DNA of 64,000 nt from contig DXCN01000061.1 in NCBI GenBank assembly GCA_019115985.1, forward strand, positions 16,480-80,479, given 5' to 3'. The notes beneath the pieces are model-generated. The model was given only the letters and a program-made list of their open reading frames with translations, was not told the origin of the DNA and ran no database searches. The translations under genes and the position numbers were made by a program. This document shows, piece after piece, positions 1 to 13,905 of the stretch (within the stretch, counting starts at the first letter, position 1; each line of letters begins with the position of its first letter). The stretch is from Candidatus Rothia avicola. GTDB taxonomy: Bacteria; Actinomycetota; Actinomycetes; Actinomycetales; Micrococcaceae.

Positions 1-342
1 CTGCACCCCTACTTCGCCCAGGAAAACCTGCGCGAGGTCCACGCAGAACTTGGCATTGTCACCCAGGCTTGGAGCCCCCTGGGCAACCGCTCCGACCTGC
101 TGGATAACCCCGTGATTGGCGAAATTGCCAAGGCTCATGACGCCACCCCCGCCCAGGTGGTGCTGGCTTGGCACCGAGCCCACGGCATCGTTGCTATTCC
201 CAAGTCAGTAACCCCTGAGCGTATTGTCTCTAACTTCGAGTCCCTCAAGGTGGCTCTGACCGGCGATGAGGTTTCAAAGATTGACGCGCTCTCATCAGCC
301 GAAGGCCGCATCGGCCCCGACCCAGCAGATATCGACTTCTAG
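1..342 (+). CDS. aldo/keto reductase, C-terminal part (5' end outside window)
   Basis: Frame 1 open from base 1; 'PAQVVLAWHRAHGIVAIPKSVTPERIVSNFES' is the typical AKR C-terminal motif. Confidence 0.9.
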   Translation: MHPYFAQENLREVHAELGIVTQAWSPLGNRSDLLDNPVIGEIAKAHDATPAQVVLAWHRAHGIVAIPKSVTPERIVSNFESLKVALTGDEVSKIDALSSAEGRIGPDPADIDF

Positions 343-1655
343 GAGTCAACGATAGGCTGCTGCCGTGTTTCGGGGATAGGCTCCGGCACATAGCGCCAGA
401 GGGCAGGTGCCACCAGCGTTGCTAGGGCGATGGTGACCATCACCAGGGTTCCGCCGATAACCGCAGCTAAGGGGGCTCCCACCAGCTCGGCGGCACCGCC
501 CACAAAGGCCATGCCCAGGTTGGGGCCGCCCGCAACCGTGATGATGAAGAGCCCCTGTAGGCGTCCGCGTAGGGCGTCGGGGGTTGTTACCTGAATAATG
601 GTGGAACGGTAGACCGATCCCAGGGCGTCTGCCCAGCCCATGAAAGCCAGGGCCGCAAAAGCAAAGCTGAGCGGCAGCAGGTTTTCGGTGATGGAGGCGC
701 TGGGCAGGCGCCCTTCATAAGCCCAGGCGATGAGCCCGAAGGCGATAAAGCCGAGCCCCCACCCGGTGTAGCTGAGGGTGAGGAAGCGCCCCTGGCGGCG
801 GACGTCCTTGAGGAAACCAGAGAAGGACACCCCGATCAGGGCACCTACGGGGCCGGCAGCTAGCAGCAGGCCAGCTCCGGCTTCACCGCCGCCGAAGGTC
901 AGGGCAGCGAGCGCCGGGATGAGCGGGCGGGCCTGGGCGAAGAACATACCGAGTAGGTCCACCACAAAGGTCATACCCACGACCGTGTTGCGCCGTACGA
1001 ACCCCAGCCCCTCACGGATTGAGGTCAGGACGGACGGACGCGCCGCCCCGCTCTGCTCCGGGAGCATGGCTGGGAGCCGGTAGAGGGCCCAGATGCCAAC
1101 GGTCATCGCGAAAACGTTGATGGAGTAGGTGAGCTGGTAGCCGACGGAGGCTACGAGCAGGCCGCCAATTAGGGGCCCGGCGCTCATGCCCAGGGTGCCC
1201 ACCGACATCATGAGGGTGTTGGCTGCCGGGAGCAGGCGGGGCTTGATGAGACGGGGAATAATGGCCCCGCGGGCTGACTGGTTGATGGGTTGGAGCAGGG
1301 ATTCTGCGGCGATGAGGGCGTAGAGTACCGCCACACTATGGATGTTGAGCCAGGCGTGCAGGGCGATGAGTACGGTGACACCCCACATGCTGAGGGTTGC
1401 TGTGAGGGCGACCTTGCGGCGGTCGTAGCGGTCGGCGATCACGCCACCGCAGAGCCCGCCGATGACCAAGGGCACAACAGAGACTAGACCCACCAGACCC
1501 ACGGCCCCGGCGGAGTCTGTGAGCGCGTAAATTTCGAGGGCGATTGCCACGCTGGTGATGGCAAAGCCGATGGTTGAGAAGAGCCCACCGAGCCAGATAC
1601 GTCTGAAGTCGGGGGAGTAGGTGAGCGGGGTGAAGTCCATGAGAATCTTGCCCAC
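339..1655 (-). CDS. MFS transporter
   Basis: 438 aa, multiple TM segments, 'GGVIADRYDRRKV' MFS loop motif. Confidence 0.88.
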   Translation of the reverse strand: MGKILMDFTPLTYSPDFRRIWLGGLFSTIGFAITSVAIALEIYALTDSAGAVGLVGLVSVVPLVIGGLCGGVIADRYDRRKVALTATLSMWGVTVLIALHAWLNIHSVAVLYALIAAESLLQPINQSARGAIIPRLIKPRLLPAANTLMMSVGTLGMSAGPLIGGLLVASVGYQLTYSINVFAMTVGIWALYRLPAMLPEQSGAARPSVLTSIREGLGFVRRNTVVGMTFVVDLLGMFFAQARPLIPALAALTFGGGEAGAGLLLAAGPVGALIGVSFSGFLKDVRRQGRFLTLSYTGWGLGFIAFGLIAWAYEGRLPSASITENLLPLSFAFAALAFMGWADALGSVYRSTIIQVTTPDALRGRLQGLFIITVAGGPNLGMAFVGGAAELVGAPLAAVIGGTLVMVTIALATLVAPALWRYVPEPIPETRQQPIVDS

Positions 1656-1657
1656 GG

Positions 1658-5389
<3,732 letters not shown>

Positions 5390-5678
5390 ATACCTAGTTT
5401 TCTAGCGTATCGCACCGCCTTACCCACAGCGCCTAAGGGCTGGTTGGTCACAGTAAGAAAAATTTCTGAGACCGGTGTTTACAGAACCGCTAACAACAGG
5501 TTATGCTTTTACCAGCTTCAAGAGATTCAACTGTCAAGCTCCGACTTTGGTTGAACGCCAACCCCATGTTCACGGGTGGCTCGGATGACGAAGCGGTCTG
5601 CATCGCGCATTTCGGCGCTGTTTGGTGCAGGCAAGAGCAAGCTTCGAAAGGAACGCGCACTTTACGCGCAATGACGGC

Positions 5679-5894
5679 ATGTCAAACGCTCGACCTCACG
5701 CCCACCGTCCTCACATCACCGTTCAGAAGAACATCTCTGCTGCCTCTGTACCCGCCCGCGGCGGCTACACCGCAATGAGCATCCAGGACTACACCCGCAT
5801 CTCCAACGAGCGCAGCGAATTCCTCAACTTCCTGCTGGCCCCCAACCCCAGCGGTATCCCTGCAACTGAGTACGGTGTTCTGAAAGCTGCATGA
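5679..5894 (+). CDS. Phd/YefM-like antitoxin (short)
   Basis: C-terminal 'GGYTAMSIQDYTRISNERSEFLNFLLAPNPSG' resembles Phd/YefM C-terminus; stop overlaps the next ATG (ATGA). Confidence 0.5.
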   Translation: MSNARPHAHRPHITVQKNISAASVPARGGYTAMSIQDYTRISNERSEFLNFLLAPNPSGIPATEYGVLKAA

Positions 5895-6322
5895 GCCAGG
5901 TAGGTCTGCTTCTCGATTCCGATGTCCTTGCTGAGATCCGCAAGGCCACCCCACACCCGCAGGTAGTGAACTGCCTGCGCCGCCGCTCCTACCGCACCAT
6001 GTACATCTCGGTGCTCAGCCTCGGTGAACTCAAGGGGCTTTACCCCTACCCTGAAACCGAACGCTGGCTCGCTGAGCTCATGGACCGCTTCGACTCTCAC
6101 GTACTAGAAGTCGACGCGAAGGTATCACTGGAGTGGGCCGGACGTCACGCCGAGAAGCACCTCCACCTGGTGGGTGGGCAGCGCCCCGCCCCCCTCGCCA
6201 CAGCAGCCCTTGAGGGCCTGATGGCTGCCACCGCGACCGTCCACCAGCTTGAGATTATTTCGAGCAAGGCCGAGATTTATAAGTCCTGGGGCGTTCCGGC
6301 GGTGGACCCCTGGGAAGACTAA
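5891..6322 (+). CDS. PIN-domain (VapC-like) toxin
   Basis: 'LLDSDVLAEIRK...PQVVNCLRR...YISVLSLGELKG...GLMAATATVHQLEIIS...WGVPAVDPW' follows the VapC PIN layout. Confidence 0.8.
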   Translation: MSQVGLLLDSDVLAEIRKATPHPQVVNCLRRRSYRTMYISVLSLGELKGLYPYPETERWLAELMDRFDSHVLEVDAKVSLEWAGRHAEKHLHLVGGQRPAPLATAALEGLMAATATVHQLEIISSKAEIYKSWGVPAVDPWED

Positions 6323-6336
6323 CCCGAAAATTTCTA

Positions 6337-6403
6337 AGTACCCCGGTTTTTGTGCAGTTACCCCGGTTTTTATCTGGGGTAACTGCACAAAAACTGGGGT
6401 ACT
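6337..6403. repeat. near-perfect 28-bp inverted repeat with 11-nt loop
   Basis: agtaccccGgtttttgtgcagttacccc / ggggtaactgcacaaaaactggggtact, one mismatch; loop repeats 'ggtttttat'. Confidence 0.95.
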
Positions 6404-6417
6404 AACTTATTAAGGTT

Positions 6418-6905
6418 CTAATAGTCTCGCGTTCTCGCTATCGCGGCTGCCACGGGGGTAAAGGCTGCCACCGAGGAAACGTTAATAATGCGGCCCCGCC
6501 CGCGCGGCAGCATGGCAACAATTGCCGTGTGCATGAGCTGGAGCGGAACCCTGGCCAGTACGTCGACCTGGTCTAGGTGGTGTTCTACGGGTGCTGCATC
6601 AAAGCTCTTGCCGAGCCCAAAACCCGCGTTATTGACCAGTATCTCAACGGGCTGTTCAACCTGCTGTAGGCGCTCAGCCAGGCGGGCGACGTCCTGCTCC
6701 ACCAGCAAATCGGCAGGGATTACCTCAATGTCTACCAATGTCTACCGAGAATCTGTCGCGCAGCTGGCCTGCTAGGTCTTCTAGCATCTTGGCCCGCCGG
6801 GCGGTGAGCACCAGGCGTACCCGGCTGTTAGATACTGGCCGGTGAACTCGGCGCCAATACCTGCCGAAGTGCCGGTAATCATCACATACGAAGTTTCACT
6901 GCTCA
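6418..6905 (-). pseudogene. short-chain dehydrogenase/reductase remnant (frameshifted and 3'-truncated)
   Basis: 'MSSETSYVMITGTSAGIGAEF' at 6905 and 'EILVNNAGFGLGKSF...GRGRIINVSSVAAFTPV' lie in different frames; ORF ends next to the hairpin without the YxxxK region. Confidence 0.82.
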
Positions 6906-7017
6906 TGGCTCCCACTCTACTGCCGGGCGAGCTGGGCCGGTTATCTTCACCGCACTCTTACCCTGTATACCAGCGCCATCAGGCACACAACAGAGAAACA
7001 TGACATGATGAAAGACG

Positions 7018-8649
7018 ATGAATACCACCGCTCACCCCAAACGTTCCCTCCCCATGCCCCTGTGGCTACAGGGCTCAGTTGAACTTGCCCTCGTGGCGCT
7101 GGCCTCCTACCTCACCGTCGTCCTGCTACTGGTGGCGGTCTGGTACACCAACGGCTTCAACAGTAGCGGTACCCTAGCCGGTGCTGTCTCTGTGGCCGGG
7201 CACCTGTGGCTACTGGTTCACGGCGTTCCCCTGAACATGAATATCCCCGAGCAGGGGGTCTTCTCAGCGGTGACCGGAACCATGAGCCTGGTACCCCTTG
7301 GCCTCACCCTGATCCCCCTAGCCCTCTGCTACCGCTCCGGCCGCCGCCTGGCCCGCGCCAGCTACGAGGGCCAGTTCTGGCAGCCCCTGGCCGGTGGTCT
7401 TCTCGCCTACGCCTTCGTGGGCGCCGGGGTGAGCCTGCTATCCACCAATGACTTCTTCTCCACCTCACCCGTCCTCGCCGCCCTGGTCCCCCTCTGGGTC
7501 GCTGCCCTGGGCATTATCTCGGGCGGGTACGCCGAATCGCGCTCGCTAGCCGCCATGATCGGTGTGAACGCGGCCGACTGGGTGAAAAAATTCAGCCAGT
7601 ATTCCCGCTGGGCAGGCTCCTATATCTGGGCCCTGCTGAGGGCGGCCCTGGTGAGCGTACTGGCCTTTGTGGCCGGTGGTGCCCTGCTACTGGTCGTCGC
7701 CCTCTTCTGGCACTGGGACAACGTCGTCTCCCTTTATCAGACCCTGCATGCTGGTGCCGTCGGCGACCTAGCCCTAACCCTGCTGCAGCTGGGTCTGCTC
7801 GTGAACCTGGTGGTCTACTCCATGGCGTGGAGCTCCGGCGCGGGCTTTGCCCTGGGCACCGCTACCTCCGTTGACCTGACCGGCACCCACGTGGGGGTCA
7901 TGCCCTCCCTCCCGGTGCTGGGGGCGCTGCCGCACGCGTCCGAACCCTGGGGCTACCTGGCCCTTGCCGTCCCCCTAGCCGCCGGTGCCCTGGGCGGCTG
8001 GTGGTTCTTCCGCGAAGGCGAAAACCACTTTGACGAGTGGCTTTCCCTCAAGATTCGCTTCCGCTGGCTGTCCTGGCCCCTTTCTACCCTGGGGCTTGCC
8101 GTCCTGACCCTGCTGCCGACCTTCCTGCTGACCACCTTACTGGGTTGGGCCGCTAACGGGTCACTGGGGCTGGGCCGCTTCACGGCTATCGGCCCGCACC
8201 CCCTCATCTTTGGGGCCTTCTCTGCCGTGCTGCTGACGGCCGGTGCCATGCTGGGGCTGGGCCTTGCCCACCTGCTGGTGCGCGACACCTCCGGTGAACT
8301 AGAGCGATTTGCCCAAGCCAAGCCCACCCGCGAACAGAAGCGCACAGCCCGCGCCGAGGCCAAGGCCCAGAAGGCGGCGGCCCGCGCCGAGCGTAAGGCA
8401 GAAAAGGCTGGGGCTGACCAGCCGGACGCCGCCAAGAGCGATGAAGCTGCTCCTGAAGCTGAGGAAGTAGCGCCTGAAAACGAAGCTGAAGATACCGCAT
8501 CTAGCGAAGCAGAAGCAGAGGCTGCACCCGAGACTGAAGCTGAAGAACCCGCTGTGCCCCTCCATCCCGTGGTGAAGCGTCCTAAGTCCCTGCGTGCCCG
8601 CCGCCAAAAACGCCTTGAAGAGCTAGCAGAAGGTACAGGCAAGGAATAA
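7018..8649 (+). CDS. DUF6350 / PerM-like integral membrane protein
   Basis: 543 aa, multi-TM with Ala/Glu-rich charged tail; located upstream of purN as in many Actinobacteria. Confidence 0.75.
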   Translation: MNTTAHPKRSLPMPLWLQGSVELALVALASYLTVVLLLVAVWYTNGFNSSGTLAGAVSVAGHLWLLVHGVPLNMNIPEQGVFSAVTGTMSLVPLGLTLIPLALCYRSGRRLARASYEGQFWQPLAGGLLAYAFVGAGVSLLSTNDFFSTSPVLAALVPLWVAALGIISGGYAESRSLAAMIGVNAADWVKKFSQYSRWAGSYIWALLRAALVSVLAFVAGGALLLVVALFWHWDNVVSLYQTLHAGAVGDLALTLLQLGLLVNLVVYSMAWSSGAGFALGTATSVDLTGTHVGVMPSLPVLGALPHASEPWGYLALAVPLAAGALGGWWFFREGENHFDEWLSLKIRFRWLSWPLSTLGLAVLTLLPTFLLTTLLGWAANGSLGLGRFTAIGPHPLIFGAFSAVLLTAGAMLGLGLAHLLVRDTSGELERFAQAKPTREQKRTARAEAKAQKAAARAERKAEKAGADQPDAAKSDEAAPEAEEVAPENEAEDTASSEAEAEAAPETEAEEPAVPLHPVVKRPKSLRARRQKRLEELAEGTGKE

Positions 8650-8655
8650 TCCCAG

Positions 8656-9069
8656 CTACTGCCCCATGAGCTGCTGCAGCAGGCCGTCGCTCATTTGCGA
8701 GGTGCACTGCTGCTGGCGGCTCAGGGTCACAGCCTGTTGCAGGCACTCCGCATAGGCGATGGCGGCGTCCACAAAAATTAGCTGAACCAGCGCGGCGAAG
8801 CCCAAAAAGAGCGACCAGAGCATCACCATGACCATGAGCACCACCGAAAAAGCGGGAAACTTAGCCCCCACCATTTTCACCAGGGTCACCGTGGCAAGAG
8901 TGAAGGTCAGCACCGCCAGAGCAGCTGTTACCGCGGCGAACCAGCCCGGGTAGGAGGTGCTAGCCACCGTAGCAACCATCGCCAAAAACGACAGGCGGGA
9001 CCACACCTTGATATTCTCAAGCACACGATCAGAAGGCAGCTGGGCAGAAGGACGCACGGTGTCAGACAT
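8656..9069 (-). CDS. small membrane protein, unknown function
   Basis: ORF with probable start 'MSDTVRPSAQLPSDR'; several TM segments. Confidence 0.65.
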   Translation of the reverse strand: MSDTVRPSAQLPSDRVLENIKVWSRLSFLAMVATVASTSYPGWFAAVTAALAVLTFTLATVTLVKMVGAKFPAFSVVLMVMVMLWSLFLGFAALVQLIFVDAAIAYAECLQQAVTLSRQQQCTSQMSDGLLQQLMGQ

Positions 9070-9180
9070 ACCTACCACCTTACCGCGCCCTGCCACCTGC
9101 CTCGCACAGCGCACACTACTGGCGTCTCAGCATGAAAACGCGGCAGTGTGTTGGCGCTCGCATGCGATAAACTTTTCTGT

Positions 9181-9759
9181 ATGCGCATTGTGGTGATGGT
9201 GTCCGGATCGGGCACAAATTTACAGTCCATCCTTGACTCCGTAGCGGCCGGCGACCTGAACACCACGGTTCTGGCCGTGGGCGCCGACAAGCCCTGCCCG
9301 GGAATCGAACGAGCAGAGGCAGCCGGAATCGAGACCTTCCTCGTAGAACCTGCCAGCTACGACACCCGCGAAGCCTGGAACCGCGCCCTGGAAGAAAAAA
9401 TCGCCAGCTACGGCGCCGACTACATCATCTTCGCCGGCTTCATGCGCATCGTCGACGCCCAGCTCGTTGACCGCTTCAAAAACCGCATTATCAACACCCA
9501 CCCCGCCCTGCTACCGTCCTTCCCAGGAGCCCACGGCGTGCGCGACGCCCTTGCCCACGGGGTCAAAGTCACCGGGACCACAGTGCACCTAGTCGATTCC
9601 GGCATCGACACCGGCCCCATCCTGGCCCAAGTCGCCGTCGACGTCCTCGATGACGACACCGAAGAAACCCTGCACGAGCGTATCAAGGTTAAAGAGCGAG
9701 TGCTCCTGGTCAAAACCATCGCCCGCTTAGCCCAAGACCTCAACGGCGAACCCGCCTAA
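9181..9759 (+). CDS. purN: phosphoribosylglycinamide formyltransferase
   Basis: 'MRIVVMVSGSGTNLQSILD', 'FAGFMRIV', 'INTHPALLPSFPGAHGVRDAL'. Confidence 0.97.
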   Translation: MRIVVMVSGSGTNLQSILDSVAAGDLNTTVLAVGADKPCPGIERAEAAGIETFLVEPASYDTREAWNRALEEKIASYGADYIIFAGFMRIVDAQLVDRFKNRIINTHPALLPSFPGAHGVRDALAHGVKVTGTTVHLVDSGIDTGPILAQVAVDVLDDDTEETLHERIKVKERVLLVKTIARLAQDLNGEPA

Positions 9760-9770
9760 CCCACAAGTTT

Positions 9771-9789
9771 AGCCCCGCACCACGGGGCT
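9771..9789. terminator. hairpin downstream of purN
   Basis: agccccg-caccac-cggggct. Confidence 0.5.
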
Positions 9790-9886
9790 GGGCCTAGGGT
9801 CGGGGCTCCTTACCAAAACGACTCACACCCACGTAACCACCTGCTGACCCGGCCCAACCCGGCAGCACAAGAAACGGAGTTAATCT

Positions 9887-11494
<1,608 letters not shown>

Positions 11495-11554
11495 GCTTCG
11501 CTCGATGGAAGAAGGACTTCGCTCCGCCGCTGATAGAACTAGTAATTCGCAGTA

Positions 11555-11593
11555 AAAAGTCCGCCCCTCCACGTACGGAAGGGGCGGACTTTT
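11555..11593. terminator. bidirectional terminator between convergent purH and VWA gene
   Basis: AAAAGTCCGCCCC stem with complementary GGGGCGGACTTTT. Confidence 0.85.
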
Positions 11594-11613
11594 ACCGTGA
11601 TGCGGGAAGAACC

Positions 11614-13314
11614 CTACTGCTGCGCGGCTGCGTCCGAGATGCCGGTGAGGGCTTCAGCGAAGATGCGCTGCACATCGGTGGGGGCGGACGCCATATGGGC
11701 CTCGCCGCCGACGCCCTGGGCGATAGTGGTCAGGGCGTTCATATCCGCGTCCTCAGAGACGCCAATCATGATGATGAAGACCGGGTTAGCCGGGTCCTGC
11801 TCCGCCTGAATGGTAGAAATCAGTTCTTCCTGACTAATGGAATTATCGTCGTGGTTTTCACCGTCGGTCAGCACGATCACTGCGTTCACCGAACCGTAGG
11901 CATAGTTTTCCTTGGCCGAGCGGAAGGCAGCCAGGGTGGTGTCGTAAAGGGCAGTGAAGCCGTTGGGGTCAATGGTCGCGGCGATACCCGAGCCAGCCTC
12001 CTGCAGGAGCACCCGCTGGGTTTTCCCGTCTACAGTTTCTTCAAAGCCGCGCACGGGTACCAGCTCCTGGTAGTCAGAAACAGAACCGTCAGGCAGGGTG
12101 AGGTCACGGGAGAACTTCCACAGGCCCATAGAATCGCGGGCCGGGAAGAGCTGGGAACCTGCCAGCACCGACTCAACGGTGATATCCATCCGGGACTTGT
12201 CGGTACCAGCTACCGGCAGCAGCATAGAACCTGACGCATCGAGCACTACCAGAGCGTTCAGCGGCGCAGACTGCAGGGAGTAGGAGGTCCACACCTGGGT
12301 GAGCACATCCTGGTTGCTGGGAGCCAGCGCCGTAAAACTACCGACGCTGTAGTCGCCTTCTAGCTCCTGGCCGTCCGCCGCGCGCAAGCCAGCAGCTGCC
12401 AGGGCCTGCTTGCCGTCCTCACTACCCATGAAGTTGATAATCTGCTGGGCAGCCTCATCGATAGTGGTGTTATTGCTGGAGGACGCCTGGTAGAGGGGGT
12501 AGTTGAGGGCAAAAGAGCCGTCGCCGGGCACAGTTGCGGTCAGCCCGGAATCTGCGTGGGCTGAAGCATAGGCTGCGTAGTCAGCCTCGGTAACGATTGC
12601 GGCGTCCTTGGTGCCATTATCCACAGCGGTCAGCAGCTCTGTGGCGCTCTGGGCCGCCTCGGTTACGCCGATGCTCTGAGCACGCAGGGCGGTGCCGCTG
12701 GTGAGGTCCTCAAGGCTGACGGTACCCGCTGACGCCTCAGAGATACCACCGAGCAGGGCTGCGAAAGCTCCGGAGTCTTCCTTGGGGTCACCCATGCTGA
12801 CGGTGCCTTCAGCCTTGAGGGCTTCGAGCCAGGTGCCGTAGCTGGTGTTATCTTCTGACACGATGACGCCGGGGGTCTGGGCAAGGGACTCCGCAAGGGG
12901 AGTCAGACCGGTGTTAGCTTCGCTCATGGCCAGCTCGGCGCGGGTGGTGGAATCGGGAATCCAGAGGTTGGTGGTTGCCGTACCGCTGGTTGACTCGGTG
13001 AGCACATCACTGGCGGTCTTATCGGTGGTGATGTCGAGGGTGATACAGGTGTCCTCGTCCACGAGCATAGCCTTCAGCGCTGCTGCCATAGGCTCGGTGG
13101 TGGCCACGGTGACGGCCTGGGTAGTTGAGCAGGCAGCCGGAACGGTCTGGCCGCTGGTGGTGGAGGGCTGCTTATCGCCGGTGATATTGGTGTACGCAAT
13201 AGCGCCGCCACAGAGCAAAATGACGGCTGCAGCGCCGGTTGCAATCCACTTGCGGCTGTTCTTCTTCTGCTTTTCAATACGCTCTTGACGGCGTGACTTG
13301 GCGTTATTCGCCAT
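11614..13314 (-). CDS. VWA-domain protein with N-terminal substrate-binding-like domain, membrane anchored
   Basis: N-terminal basic stretch plus TM; MIDAS-like 'LVVLDASGSML'; 'AVIVLTDGENHDD'. Confidence 0.85.
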   Translation of the reverse strand: MANNAKSRRQERIEKQKKNSRKWIATGAAAVILLCGGAIAYTNITGDKQPSTTSGQTVPAACSTTQAVTVATTEPMAAALKAMLVDEDTCITLDITTDKTASDVLTESTSGTATTNLWIPDSTTRAELAMSEANTGLTPLAESLAQTPGVIVSEDNTSYGTWLEALKAEGTVSMGDPKEDSGAFAALLGGISEASAGTVSLEDLTSGTALRAQSIGVTEAAQSATELLTAVDNGTKDAAIVTEADYAAYASAHADSGLTATVPGDGSFALNYPLYQASSSNNTTIDEAAQQIINFMGSEDGKQALAAAGLRAADGQELEGDYSVGSFTALAPSNQDVLTQVWTSYSLQSAPLNALVVLDASGSMLLPVAGTDKSRMDITVESVLAGSQLFPARDSMGLWKFSRDLTLPDGSVSDYQELVPVRGFEETVDGKTQRVLLQEAGSGIAATIDPNGFTALYDTTLAAFRSAKENYAYGSVNAVIVLTDGENHDDNSISQEELISTIQAEQDPANPVFIIMIGVSEDADMNALTTIAQGVGGEAHMASAPTDVQRIFAEALTGISDAAAQQ

Positions 13315-13511
13315 GTAACGGTGCCTCTTCCCTAATGCTGTGCGGTGGTGTAGACGAGTGGGGGTTCCCCGTGAGCAGGTGCGGCTGCAGGGGCACTCGC
13401 TGGGCAGCTACGGTGGGTGGGGTAGTGCCGCTGGTTCGCCCTTTAGTGTAGCAAGAAAGGGCACCTATGGCGGGGTTTGCCGGGGTAGGCGGCGGGCCGT
13501 AGTGCTTTAAA

Positions 13512-13710
13512 ATGGGAGGGCGCCGAAAGTCAGTGAAGAGTATCTGCGTTCCCGTCGTGCCGAGCTTGTTGAGGCTGCCCGGGGAGACCTCTCTCAGCGT
13601 GAGGCGCGCAGCGATGAGCTGCCCTGGGAGTTTGTGGAATTTTGCGGCAGGCCTAGCCTCCCTTTTTCCTGCGCGGACGCCGGTGAGCAGCTCACCGGCG
13701 TCCGCGCAGC
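13512..13710 (+). pseudogene. relic of a TetR-type regulator N-terminus
   Basis: Frame 2 reads (R)APKVSEEYLRSRRAELVEAAR, TetR-like N-terminus; the ATG at 13512 is one base out of frame. Confidence 0.45.
13669..13709. repeat. perfect 20-bp palindrome with 1-nt centre
   Basis: ctgcgcggacgccggtgagc-a-gctcaccggcgtccgcgcag. Confidence 0.95.
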
Positions 13711-13905
13711 TTAAAAGCGGGGAGGGTAAAAACCTGAAAATTGTCTCAAATTTGCCGGGGTAGCGGGCTCTCGCTAGCTAGGTCACATACACTTAAAAGT
13801 AGAGTGCGCTCACACGCGCCGCTCGGTTAAAGCATCACGTGATCTTCTGTATCCCCTCGTACAGATAAGCAGAAGAAACTGATCCACCATACTCAAGGAA
13901 GTGGC

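Noticed and set aside
7953-8642. Antisense ORF opposite the DUF6350 gene
   Set aside because: Composition reflects the complement of the Ala/Glu-rich tail; no recognisable domain
13770-13905. Possible riboswitch upstream of glyA
   Set aside because: No glycine, THF or ZTP core motif could be recognised; only short local pairings
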